Positions 40,921-48,720 of a stretch of DNA of 64,000 nucleotides are shown one piece after another. The DNA is taken from NCBI RefSeq assembly GCF_022347765.1, contig NZ_JAKRFZ010000017.1:1-64000 (forward strand). Reading direction: 5' to 3'. The notes under the pieces are model-generated. The model searched no databases and was not told where the DNA came from. It was given only the letters and a program-made list of their open reading frames with translations. The stretch comes from Pseudoalteromonas sp. OOF1S-7 (GTDB lineage: Bacteria; Pseudomonadota; Gammaproteobacteria; Enterobacterales; Alteromonadaceae). The translations under genes were made by a program, and so were the position numbers. Positions within the stretch are counted from its first letter, which is position 1, and every line of letters starts with the position of its first letter.

Positions 40921-42512
40921 TAGCCATTCGTGTAGACACGCGTTGTGGCCTGGGCCACTTTATGCGCATGAAGTGGCTTGCCAAAGCGCTAATCGACCAA
41001 CATCAACGGGTCATAATGCTGGTGGACGCGCAAACTGTGCCCACCCGTTTTTACCAAGACATGGATATCGTGTTGGTTGAAGTACCACAGCAATCAGACA
41101 CCGTTAGTGACGCACAGTTTGTGCTGGATGTCCTTACTCAGCGAGGAGAAACAGCTTGCTGGTGGGTGGTTGATGGTTACGGCTTTGATATGCATTGGGA
41201 GCAAGTTATCCGGAAAACGGGTACGCCGCTATTAGCGATGGATGATTTGGCCCGGGAACATGTGGCCGAGCTGGTGGTTGATGCCAAATGGCAGGGAGCG
41301 GGTACACCATCGCGCTATAAGGGGAAGCTGGCTCAGCATAGTCAGAGTTTACTGGGTCCGGACTACTGTATTCTGGCACCTGAATATCACCACGCAGACG
41401 CGCAAAGGCGTGACGGAGTACTATTTTCTCTGGGTGGCGGCGGGGACTGGCATGCACCAACGCAGTGGATTTCCCGGCTACTTGAAGCACCGCCAGCAGG
41501 CTTTGAAGCCACACCAATACAGGTGGTGATTGGGCCCAAGGCCACAGGTACAGAGCAGCTATATACACTTGCAGAGCAACATAGTCGTCTGACGTTAATT
41601 GAGCAGGCGACCAGCCTGGCCTGCTACTATCAGCGTTGTGGTTTATTTGTTGGCGCGCTTGGAACTTCTTTATATGAGCTGGCTGCGACACAGACGCCGG
41701 CACTGAGTTTTAGCCTCGCAGCTAACCAGAATAATGCATTAGCGGACCTGGAGGATCTTGGTCATTATCTGCACATTCCCGATTTGCTCGAGCAAGACAG
41801 AGACAAAGTGGCTGAGTTAATCGCAACTTTGTACGATGCGCGTAAGCGTGTGCAGCAGCTTTGCACGGACGTCACTATTCCTGTGGACGGACGGGGCGCA
41901 GAACGCATTGCCTCAGCACTTTTAAACGGTGCTGACTCTGGCCTGACGAAGGTTAGCAACGCCCCGCAGGCGCCCAAAACCAGCTGGACACTGGCACAAA
42001 GCTTGCGCTTATGTCCAGTCACAGATGCACATATTAACCGCTATCTCAGCGCCCGTAACCGCAGTGATAATGCCTGGCGTATGACAATAACTGATCGCAT
42101 TGATGCCGTTGATCATTATCGCTGGTGGTTTCGCCAAACCCGTGATTCATTTGTATTGTCGCACGATGATGAATCATTACTTTACGTCTGGCACCAGTGT
42201 ACACAGTTGGAAGGACAGAAGTATCTTTTTGGAGGCTGGTTTGCAGCCAGTGACGCGGTGAATTTTGTGCACGCGCAACTGATCTTGCAGTGGCAGCTAA
42301 TACACACCGCCAAAGTGTACCCCGAGGCCACCTGGGTTGCGGTGATCAACAAGCAAAACCGCTTTGTAAACCTGCTTAATCAACGGGCAGGTTTTGTGCC
42401 TCTGGCTAAAGGTGAGCCCGGTTATATCGCTGCACAGCAACTCTTTCCTAATGCCTGTGAGGCGGAGTTTAACTTTGTTGCCAAATACCCATCGAGGACA
42501 GACTGTGAGTAA
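40917..42512 (+). CDS. pseG: PseG hydrolase fused to a PseH-like acyltransferase
   Basis: The 531-residue protein has two parts. Residues 1-330 are PseG, which removes UDP from UDP-2,4-diacetamido-2,4,6-trideoxy-altrose; it has AIRVDTRCGLGHFMRMKWLA, DDLAREHVAELVVD and VGALGTSLYELAATQTPAL. Residues about 355-531 are a GNAT-type acyltransferase (LRLCPVTDAHINRYLSARNR, WVAVINKQNRFVNLLNQRAG, which matches the usual NxxSxxLxEKxGF end). PseH normally N-acetylates the 4-amino group and is a separate protein. With the ACP encoded just before, the fused domain may use acyl-ACP in place of acetyl-CoA. Confidence 0.87.
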   Translation: MIAIRVDTRCGLGHFMRMKWLAKALIDQHQRVIMLVDAQTVPTRFYQDMDIVLVEVPQQSDTVSDAQFVLDVLTQRGETACWWVVDGYGFDMHWEQVIRKTGTPLLAMDDLAREHVAELVVDAKWQGAGTPSRYKGKLAQHSQSLLGPDYCILAPEYHHADAQRRDGVLFSLGGGGDWHAPTQWISRLLEAPPAGFEATPIQVVIGPKATGTEQLYTLAEQHSRLTLIEQATSLACYYQRCGLFVGALGTSLYELAATQTPALSFSLAANQNNALADLEDLGHYLHIPDLLEQDRDKVAELIATLYDARKRVQQLCTDVTIPVDGRGAERIASALLNGADSGLTKVSNAPQAPKTSWTLAQSLRLCPVTDAHINRYLSARNRSDNAWRMTITDRIDAVDHYRWWFRQTRDSFVLSHDDESLLYVWHQCTQLEGQKYLFGGWFAASDAVNFVHAQLILQWQLIHTAKVYPEATWVAVINKQNRFVNLLNQRAGFVPLAKGEPGYIAAQQLFPNACEAEFNFVAKYPSRTDCE

Positions 42513-44022
42513 TATCTATCAAATTTTTGCACAGCACGTGCAGTCTCAGCCGGATAAAGCCGCCTTGGTGTTTGGGCAACAGACACTGAGTTATCAGGCA
42601 CTGAATCTGAAGGTGTTAAAGCTGTGTGCACACTTTAACCGTTTGGGCTTGCAGTCCGGCCAGCGGGTGGCGTTATTTGCACCGAATGGCCTGGAATATC
42701 CGGTTGTGATGTTGGCTGCAGCTCGTTTGGGCCTTGCTATTGTGCCTTTGCCGATTAGTCTAAAAGGTGATGCTCTGTCGGTGGCGTTGAAGAAAACCCC
42801 GGTCGCAGCCGTGATAGCCTGGCCTTCTATCGGACGAACTTTATTGGCAGACGCGGTCATTGACCCCAACAATTTGATCAGTCTGGCACAGCCTGTTGCC
42901 GATGAACCCTGTTGGCAAGACATCATGGCGGGAGCGTTTGAGGCACAGGAGATGGAGACACCTGAGCCAATAGTCGATGTAACAGCCCCCTATATACTGA
43001 CCATGACGTCTGGCTCTACGGGCCAGCCTAAACCCATAGTGCTAAGCCAGCAGTGCAAGATCAGCCGTGCATTTGATGCGACTATCAACTATTACGGATT
43101 GACTCGGGACGAGGTGGTGTTAGTCGCCACACCGTTGTATCACTCTCTTGCCCAGCGTGGGGTCCTGATGCCGCTGATGTTGGGGGCAACCAGTGTGATC
43201 CTGGCCAAGTTTTCTTTACCGAAGTGGTTAGAAGCCATTGCGACGCACAAAGTCAGTTTTCTGTTCGCGGTATCTGCCCAATTAGAAAGTTTGCTTAGTA
43301 GCGACGAAGAAATGGAACTGAGCTCGTTGCGCTGCGTGGTATCGTCTTCTGCGGTGCTGGCAGCAGAGTCTAAACAAGCTTTGCTGAACAAGTTACCTTG
43401 TCGCTTTCATGAATGTTATGGTGCCTCTGAAGTGGGGGTTGTCAGTGATTTTTGCGTCAGTGAGCGGCAAGATAAAAACGGTGCTGTCGGCGTGGCTTTA
43501 CCGTTTGTTCAGATGAAAATTGTGGATCCGACAGGGCAAGCTCTGGGGACGGGTGAAGTTGGCGAAATTGCCTGTCAGACCTTAACCGGGTTCAGTGGTT
43601 ATCTAAAAATGCCACAGCAAACTCAGGACGCGTTTGACTCTCAGGGTTTCTTTCTGACCGGTGACTTGGGTTATCTGGATGAAGATGGCTTTTTATATTA
43701 CGTCGGACGTAAAAAAGAGGTGATATCCAGCGGAGGGATCAACATTTTTCCTCAGGATATTGAAGCGGTGTTTAAGAAACACCCTCAGGTGATTGACTGT
43801 GTTGCTTTTGGCTGTGCAGACAGGCAACTGGGTGAGTATATCAAGGTGGTCTATGAGCAGCAGGGTGAGCTGGATATCAGCCGGGAGTTGCGATTACTGT
43901 GCTTGTCTGAACTGACTGATTACCAGCAACCGCGTACGCTTGAGCGTCTCAGTGCATTGCCCAGAAACCCCATGGGTAAAGTGCTCAGGAATGACGTAAA
44001 AACACACCATTCGGAGGTGTAA
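42505..44022 (+). CDS. AMP-dependent acyl-CoA/acyl-ACP ligase
   Basis: The 505-residue protein is an adenylate-forming ligase. It has the P-loop-like motif LTMTSGSTGQPKPIVLSQQ, the ARD-type FHECYGASEVGVVSDF, and FFLTGDLGYLDEDGFLYYVG with GRKKEVISSGG and a C-terminal NPMGKVLRNDVK with the catalytic Lys. It activates a carboxylic acid with ATP and passes it to CoA or to a carrier protein. The encoded ACP two genes back is a likely acceptor. The GTG start overlaps the preceding stop. It is the last gene of the pseI unit; an imperfect hairpin (44027-44050) follows. Confidence 0.85.
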   Translation: MSNIYQIFAQHVQSQPDKAALVFGQQTLSYQALNLKVLKLCAHFNRLGLQSGQRVALFAPNGLEYPVVMLAAARLGLAIVPLPISLKGDALSVALKKTPVAAVIAWPSIGRTLLADAVIDPNNLISLAQPVADEPCWQDIMAGAFEAQEMETPEPIVDVTAPYILTMTSGSTGQPKPIVLSQQCKISRAFDATINYYGLTRDEVVLVATPLYHSLAQRGVLMPLMLGATSVILAKFSLPKWLEAIATHKVSFLFAVSAQLESLLSSDEEMELSSLRCVVSSSAVLAAESKQALLNKLPCRFHECYGASEVGVVSDFCVSERQDKNGAVGVALPFVQMKIVDPTGQALGTGEVGEIACQTLTGFSGYLKMPQQTQDAFDSQGFFLTGDLGYLDEDGFLYYVGRKKEVISSGGINIFPQDIEAVFKKHPQVIDCVAFGCADRQLGEYIKVVYEQQGELDISRELRLLCLSELTDYQQPRTLERLSALPRNPMGKVLRNDVKTHHSEV

Positions 44023-44036
44023 AACTGGTGTCAGGC

Positions 44037-45167
44037 TCAGACCTGACACCAACCGTGTTGCTCGTTAGAAGCGACTGCGGCTTCAAAAAGAGCCAGCCCG
44101 GCCTGCGCCTGAGTAAAGCCAAATACGTACTCGTTGTCAGGCACGGTGCCTGCCTGATAGGCAGACAAAGCCTGATGAATATCTGTGTATAAGTTGGCAA
44201 AGGCTTCAACAAATCCGGTAGGGTGTCCCGGTTTCATGCGATTGTAACGGAACTGATTGGCGTATTGACACTGTCCTGCGCGATCGAGAATTTCTCTTCT
44301 GCCATCACTGAATTGCAACTGAAGCTCATCCGGATTGAGTTGCACCCAGGTGGCGCTGCCCGCCGTGCCATACACTCGGATCTGCAAACCATTGCGGTGA
44401 CCGATGGCAGTTTTTGACATCCACATACTGCCGCGGATCCCATCCGGGTATTTAAGCAGCATTTGGACATCGTCAATCAATCCAGAGTAGTCGGAGTGAT
44501 TGGCAAACTGAGCACAGGTTTCTGTTGGTTCCAGCTCCAGCAAATAACTCGATAAGTGATGTAAATGTACGCCCAAATCAAGACAGATAGTGGGCACCTG
44601 ATAGTCCTGCAATCGCCACGCCTGTGGCTTGGCGGGTTTGCCTGCGATATCGGGCGGGCGCTTAAAGCCCTCTTGTGGCATTTCCAGATGGATTTTCTGG
44701 ATCTGACCGAGTTTACCCTGAGCAATCAGATGCTTAAGCTCACGTACCATGGCATAACCGCTGTAGTTATAGGTCACTGCCAGAAAGTGTGTTTTCGGGT
44801 CATACACTTTAGCCAACGCCTGTGTTTGGGCTGTACCACAGACCAGCGACTTTTCGCAAATGATTGGCATATTTTCATTCAATAGTGCCGTCAGCACCTC
44901 AAGGTGATGAGGTGTTGGGGTGAGCACGACCACTGCGTCTACTCGTGCTTTTTCTTGCTTAATAAGTGTGCGCCAGTCGCTGTAGGTGCGTTCTGGTGCG
45001 ATATCCCATTGCTGCGCGGTAGCAACATTGGCACCTGGGTCACGGCTGAAGGCGCCAGCCACGACTTTAAAGCGATTATCCAGTTGTGCGGCACTAAAGT
45101 GCACATAGCCAACAGCCGAATTCAGGCCGCCACCAATAAAGGCAAGGTTTAAAGACCTCTCCATCAT
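44037..45167 (-). CDS. Gfo/Idh/MocA-family oxidoreductase
   Basis: The 376-residue protein has the Rossmann start NLAFIGGGLNSAVGYVHFSA and the family sequence AVVVLTPTPHHLEVLTALLN, followed by MPIICEKSLVCGTAQTQALA with the EK(P/S) motif. The C-terminal half (GAGSAT-like VYGTAGSATWVQLNPDELQL) is the substrate domain. It would oxidise or epimerise a sugar or its nucleotide with NAD(P). It is transcribed with pseC and pseB, four bases after pseC, so it probably acts in sugar synthesis, but not in the core pseudaminic acid pathway. Confidence 0.83.
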   Translation of the reverse strand: MMERSLNLAFIGGGLNSAVGYVHFSAAQLDNRFKVVAGAFSRDPGANVATAQQWDIAPERTYSDWRTLIKQEKARVDAVVVLTPTPHHLEVLTALLNENMPIICEKSLVCGTAQTQALAKVYDPKTHFLAVTYNYSGYAMVRELKHLIAQGKLGQIQKIHLEMPQEGFKRPPDIAGKPAKPQAWRLQDYQVPTICLDLGVHLHHLSSYLLELEPTETCAQFANHSDYSGLIDDVQMLLKYPDGIRGSMWMSKTAIGHRNGLQIRVYGTAGSATWVQLNPDELQLQFSDGRREILDRAGQCQYANQFRYNRMKPGHPTGFVEAFANLYTDIHQALSAYQAGTVPDNEYVFGFTQAQAGLALFEAAVASNEQHGWCQV

Positions 45168-45171
45168 GCAC

Positions 45172-46362
45172 TTACTCCTTGATATTATTTTGAATATTTT
45201 GCCAACCGGTGAGCAAATTACGTAAGGTCTTCACTACTTCTTGTTGTTGAGCGTATGTTAGTAAAGGAAAAAGAGGAATGGTGATCGCACTTTGGTAATA
45301 CGCTTCACTATTCGGGCAGTAGCCCTCGCTAAACCCTAAGTCTTTGTAAAATGGCTGCAGGTATATAGGAATATAATGTACGTGGGCACATATTCCCGAT
45401 GCTCTCATTTTGGTCACTATGTGTTGTTGTAGTTCACGCGAGCTATCCGTAAAACGAACAACGTATAAATGGTAAGTGCTGAGTTGTAACTCTGACTGAG
45501 AGAGCGGGGTGATGCCTTCAATCTCGGCAAACATTTTGTCGTAGGCACGTGCTAGCTGGTTTCGGCTGGTGACAAATTCGTCGAGTCGAGCCAGCTGACT
45601 CAAACCCAGAGCCGCCTGAATATCTGTCATCCGATAGTTATATCCCAGTAATTGCTGTTGATAATACCAGGGGCCGTGGCTTTCTTCAGTCATTTGTTCA
45701 GGATCAGATGTAATGCCATGACTTCGAAATGCTCTCATACGATCTGCCAGTTGCGGGTTCTGAGTGACAGCCATGCCACCCTCAGCAGAGGTGATAATTT
45801 TTACCGGGTGGAAACTGAATACACAAATATCCGAGTAAGTACAATGACCAACCGGTTTACCCTGGTACTCGCCTCCTATCGCGTGAGAGGCATCTTCGAT
45901 AACTTTAAAACCATATTGTTTGGCCAGGGCTCCTATTCTTGCCATGTCACACGATTGCCCTGCGAAATGAACGGGGATAATCACGTCTGGTAATGCATTT
46001 AAGCGTGCTGCTTGTTCCAGCTTTTCTGACAGAGCAGCGATGCACAAGTTACCCGTATTTGCATCTATATCAACAAAGTCAACTGTCGCACCACAATATA
46101 AGGCACAGTTCGCCGAAGCGACAAAAGAGTTAGGAACAGTCCAAACTATGCTGCCTTGTTTAACATCTAGCGCTTTACAGGCAATGTGTAATGTCGACGT
46201 TGCACTGTTAGCAGCGACAGCACCGACTGCGCCACAGTATTTAGCAACGGCGTCTTCGAACTGACGTACAGTGGGGCCCTGAGTTAAAAAGTCTGATTTC
46301 AGTATTTCGATAACAGCGTCGATGTCTCGCTGTTCAATACTTTGTTTGCCATAAGGGATCAT
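45172..46362 (-). CDS. pseC: PseC aminotransferase (UDP-4-amino-4,6-dideoxy-altrosamine synthesis)
   Basis: PseC aminates the 4-keto sugar produced by PseB. The 396-residue DegT-type enzyme begins MIPYGKQSIEQRDIDAVIEI, has AVAANSATSTLHIACKALDV, a PLP region with VIEDASHAIGGEYQGKPVG, and the PLP-lysine segment FSFHPVKIITSAEGGMAVTQ. These fit PseC of Helicobacter and Campylobacter. It is encoded 17 bases downstream of pseB on the minus strand. Confidence 0.94.
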   Translation of the reverse strand: MIPYGKQSIEQRDIDAVIEILKSDFLTQGPTVRQFEDAVAKYCGAVGAVAANSATSTLHIACKALDVKQGSIVWTVPNSFVASANCALYCGATVDFVDIDANTGNLCIAALSEKLEQAARLNALPDVIIPVHFAGQSCDMARIGALAKQYGFKVIEDASHAIGGEYQGKPVGHCTYSDICVFSFHPVKIITSAEGGMAVTQNPQLADRMRAFRSHGITSDPEQMTEESHGPWYYQQQLLGYNYRMTDIQAALGLSQLARLDEFVTSRNQLARAYDKMFAEIEGITPLSQSELQLSTYHLYVVRFTDSSRELQQHIVTKMRASGICAHVHYIPIYLQPFYKDLGFSEGYCPNSEAYYQSAITIPLFPLLTYAQQQEVVKTLRNLLTGWQNIQNNIKE

Positions 46363-46379
46363 ATTGAGCTCCAGGCAGG

Positions 46380-47381
46380 CTAGGCTAATGCCTGAGCGTT
46401 AAAGGCTTTTATGGCTTCCACAGACAGATAGTCCGGGTTGCTGAGTGAGTTATATTCAAACCCAGGCGCTACCGGCTGGCCTTGCTCGCGAAGGGCATTG
46501 GTATCAAAGTCATTGCTACGACTGCTAAACTTGATACCGGGTGCAATCACAAAGTGATCGCTAAATTCAAAGGTGTTAAAGCTGAGATCTTCGGGGCACA
46601 TCACTTCGTGTAATTTCTCTCCTGGTCGAATGCCTATGATTTTATGTGGCAATTGCGGGGCCATTGCTGTAGCAAGATCAACAATACGGATAGAAGGTAT
46701 CTTAGGCACAAAAATCTCACCTCCCAACATACGTTCAAAGTTTTTCAAGACAAAATCCACGCCTTGCTGGAGACTGATCCAGAAGCGGGTCATGTCGGCA
46801 TGGGTAACAGGGATATGGTCGCAGCCTTCATCAATCAAGCGCTGAAATACGGGCACAACAGAACCACGTGAACACACAACGTTGCCGTACCGTACCACAG
46901 AGAATAAGGTCCTGTGGCCCCCTGCAATATTATTTGCCGCAACAAATAATTTATCTGAAGCAAGTTTGGTTGCGCCGTATAGGTTAATTGGGTTGGCGGC
47001 TTTATCTGTTGACAGAGCAATCACCTTTTCTACATTGTTGTCCAGTGCGGCCTCGATCAAGTTTTCGGCCCCATTGATGTTAGTTTTGATGCACTCCATA
47101 GGGTTATATTCAGCAGCAGGCACTTGTTTAAGTGCAGCAGCATGGATCACAAAATCAACCCCCTGCATGGCACGATAAAGGCGGTTTTTATCTCTTATGT
47201 CACCGATAAAGTAACGCATACAAGAATCGTTGAAGACCTGCTGCATCTCAAACTGTTTCAGCTCATCACGAGAAAAAACAATGATTTTCTTTGGCTTGTA
47301 TCGGGTAAGTAGTGTTTTGACATACTTTTTACCGAATGAGCCTGTGCCGCCAGTAATGAGAATCGTCTTGTTGTCAAACAT
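46380..47381 (-). CDS. pseB: PseB, UDP-N-acetylglucosamine 4,6-dehydratase (inverting)
   Basis: PseB is the first enzyme of pseudaminic acid synthesis. It converts UDP-GlcNAc into the 4-keto-6-deoxy-L-altro sugar nucleotide. The 333-residue protein begins MFDNKTILITGGTGSFGKKY, contains the signature MRYFIGDIRDKNRLYRAMQG and HAAALKQVPAAEYNPMECI, the Tyr/Lys pair in NPINLYGATKLASDKLF, and ISLQQGVDFVLKNFERMLGG. It is the first gene of the minus-strand pseB-pseC-Gfo/Idh unit, with a candidate sigma-70 promoter upstream. It is divergent from the short flagellin. Confidence 0.95.
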   Translation of the reverse strand: MFDNKTILITGGTGSFGKKYVKTLLTRYKPKKIIVFSRDELKQFEMQQVFNDSCMRYFIGDIRDKNRLYRAMQGVDFVIHAAALKQVPAAEYNPMECIKTNINGAENLIEAALDNNVEKVIALSTDKAANPINLYGATKLASDKLFVAANNIAGGHRTLFSVVRYGNVVCSRGSVVPVFQRLIDEGCDHIPVTHADMTRFWISLQQGVDFVLKNFERMLGGEIFVPKIPSIRIVDLATAMAPQLPHKIIGIRPGEKLHEVMCPEDLSFNTFEFSDHFVIAPGIKFSSRSNDFDTNALREQGQPVAPGFEYNSLSNPDYLSVEAIKAFNAQALA

Positions 47382-47415
47382 AAAAGCCCACCTAAAGGTG
47401 CATTGAATTCTTTAC

Positions 47416-47443
47416 AGTATAGAAAAAAGCATGACTGTAGCAA
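47416..47443 (-). promoter_or_regulatory. Candidate sigma-70 promoter of pseB
   Basis: On the minus strand TTGCTA (-35) and TATACT (-10) are separated by 16 bases, about 40 bases before the pseB ATG. The rest of the 226-base gap to the divergent flagellin shows no sigma-54 site; no convincing promoter for that flagellin was found. Confidence 0.5.
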
Positions 47444-47607
47444 AATTCGCTTAGCAAAAATAAAAAGCGATTACTCAATACTTTATATCAGTTATCGAGA
47501 ATTTGCAGTAAATATACTGAGCGGGCTGTTCAATTTCTTACAATAGATGACTTTTTAAACACAAAGGAGTAGACTTGATGGAAAATAACACCTGATGGGG
47601 AGGCGTT

Positions 47608-48393
47608 ATGAAGATACAATCTCAAAGTAATAGTTTTTTTAATCAGGTTGACCAGACCAACAATAAGCTTAATCAACAGCTTGCAAGTGGTAAAAAGGTC
47701 AACTCAGCGGCGGATGATGCGGCTGCGCTGCAGATCATTAACCGTCTGACGTCGCAGCAGGAAGGTTATAACCAGTCTATACGCAATGCTTATGACGGTA
47801 TTTCTTATTCTCAAACAACCGACTCCGCATTGTCAGGTGTAAATGACGCCGTGTCGCGGATCCGGGAGTTATCACTTCAGTCCGGGAGTGGTGCGCTGAC
47901 CGACAGCGACAGGCAAGCTTTGCAAGAGGAAGTATCGCAGCTGCAGTCTCAGATAACAGATACCTTTGCGAACACCACTTTCGGTGGTCAGGCCTTGTTT
48001 GACGGTAACCAAACCAGTTTTCAGGTAGGACCGGACGCAAACACAACGCAAGGGTTCACAGCGTCGGACGGCAGTTTTGCGAACCCTATTCTGAGTGTTG
48101 ATATCTCGACCCAGGCGGGTGCTCAAACAGCCATCGATGCCGCAGATCAGGTATCTGAAGCGCTGAATACGCAAAGAACACAACTGGGTGCGTTTGAAAA
48201 TACCCTTAACAGCACAATACGTGGCCTTGGCACACAAAGAGATAATATTGCTGAGAGCCAAAGCCGGATCCAGGATACTGACTACGCCAGTGCAGTAGCA
48301 GAGCAGACCGCCAATGATATTTTATCTCAGGCTTCTATTGCATTACGTGGTCAGGCGAATCAGTCTGCTTCGTCAGTGCTGGGTTTGCTGTAA
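47608..48393 (+). CDS. Short divergent flagellin
   Basis: The 261-residue protein is a flagellin with conserved ends (LNQQLASGKKVNSAADDAAA, NRLTSQQEGYNQSIRNAYDG and IQDTDYASAVAEQTANDILS), but it is 60 residues shorter than the three tandem flagellins. The N-terminus reads MKIQSQSNSFFNQVDQTNNK instead of MALYVNTNVSSLNAQ. The variable middle is almost absent (TTQGFTASDGSFANPIL). It may be a minor flagellin or a lateral-type relic. A GGGGAGG lies upstream of the ATG. It lies alone between pseB and flrA and ends in a terminator. Confidence 0.85.
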   Translation: MKIQSQSNSFFNQVDQTNNKLNQQLASGKKVNSAADDAAALQIINRLTSQQEGYNQSIRNAYDGISYSQTTDSALSGVNDAVSRIRELSLQSGSGALTDSDRQALQEEVSQLQSQITDTFANTTFGGQALFDGNQTSFQVGPDANTTQGFTASDGSFANPILSVDISTQAGAQTAIDAADQVSEALNTQRTQLGAFENTLNSTIRGLGTQRDNIAESQSRIQDTDYASAVAEQTANDILSQASIALRGQANQSASSVLGLL

Positions 48394-48420
48394 ATCTAAT
48401 ATTACCAGTACTTTGACCTT

Positions 48421-48451
48421 AAAAAGCCAGTGATCTTACACTGGCTTTTTT
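48421..48451 (+). terminator. Terminator after the short flagellin
   Basis: AAAAAGCCAGTG ATCTTA CACTGGCTTTTTT is a perfect stem with T tail. The following 48452-48720 is a non-coding leader region to flrA in which I find no clear sigma-54 promoter; flrA itself is normally at the top of the cascade. Confidence 0.9.
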
Positions 48452-48720
48452 AATGCATTATCACCAAATAACTGTCGTGCAACAGAAAAGTCTTCTTTTT
48501 CAGAGGCACATCAAACCAGACCAGTGTCGCATTGCCGGAAGCGATTCATATTCTGTGGTCAGGAGTTCCTTTTTTTCGTACTTGCGCCCGGTTTTTCTGG
48601 ATTTTAATCCTTAAGTATTGATTTAGCGCATAGGCCGCGGCGTTTTTTTGGCGTTGATGTCAAAAACTTGCCACTTAGGTATTGCATCCCCATGCCACTG
48701 ACTTACAATCATTACTATTG

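Noticed and set aside
44027..44050. Terminator between the ligase gene and the Gfo/Idh gene
   Set aside because: GGTGTCAGG and CCTGACACC form a nine-base stem, but there is no T tail on either strand and it overlaps the end of the Gfo/Idh gene. It may slow converging transcription.
48644..48685. A sigma-54 or sigma-70 promoter before flrA
   Set aside because: TTGGCGTTGATGTC lacks the GC element, and the TTGATG...AGGTAT pair has a poor -10. I cannot support a promoter.
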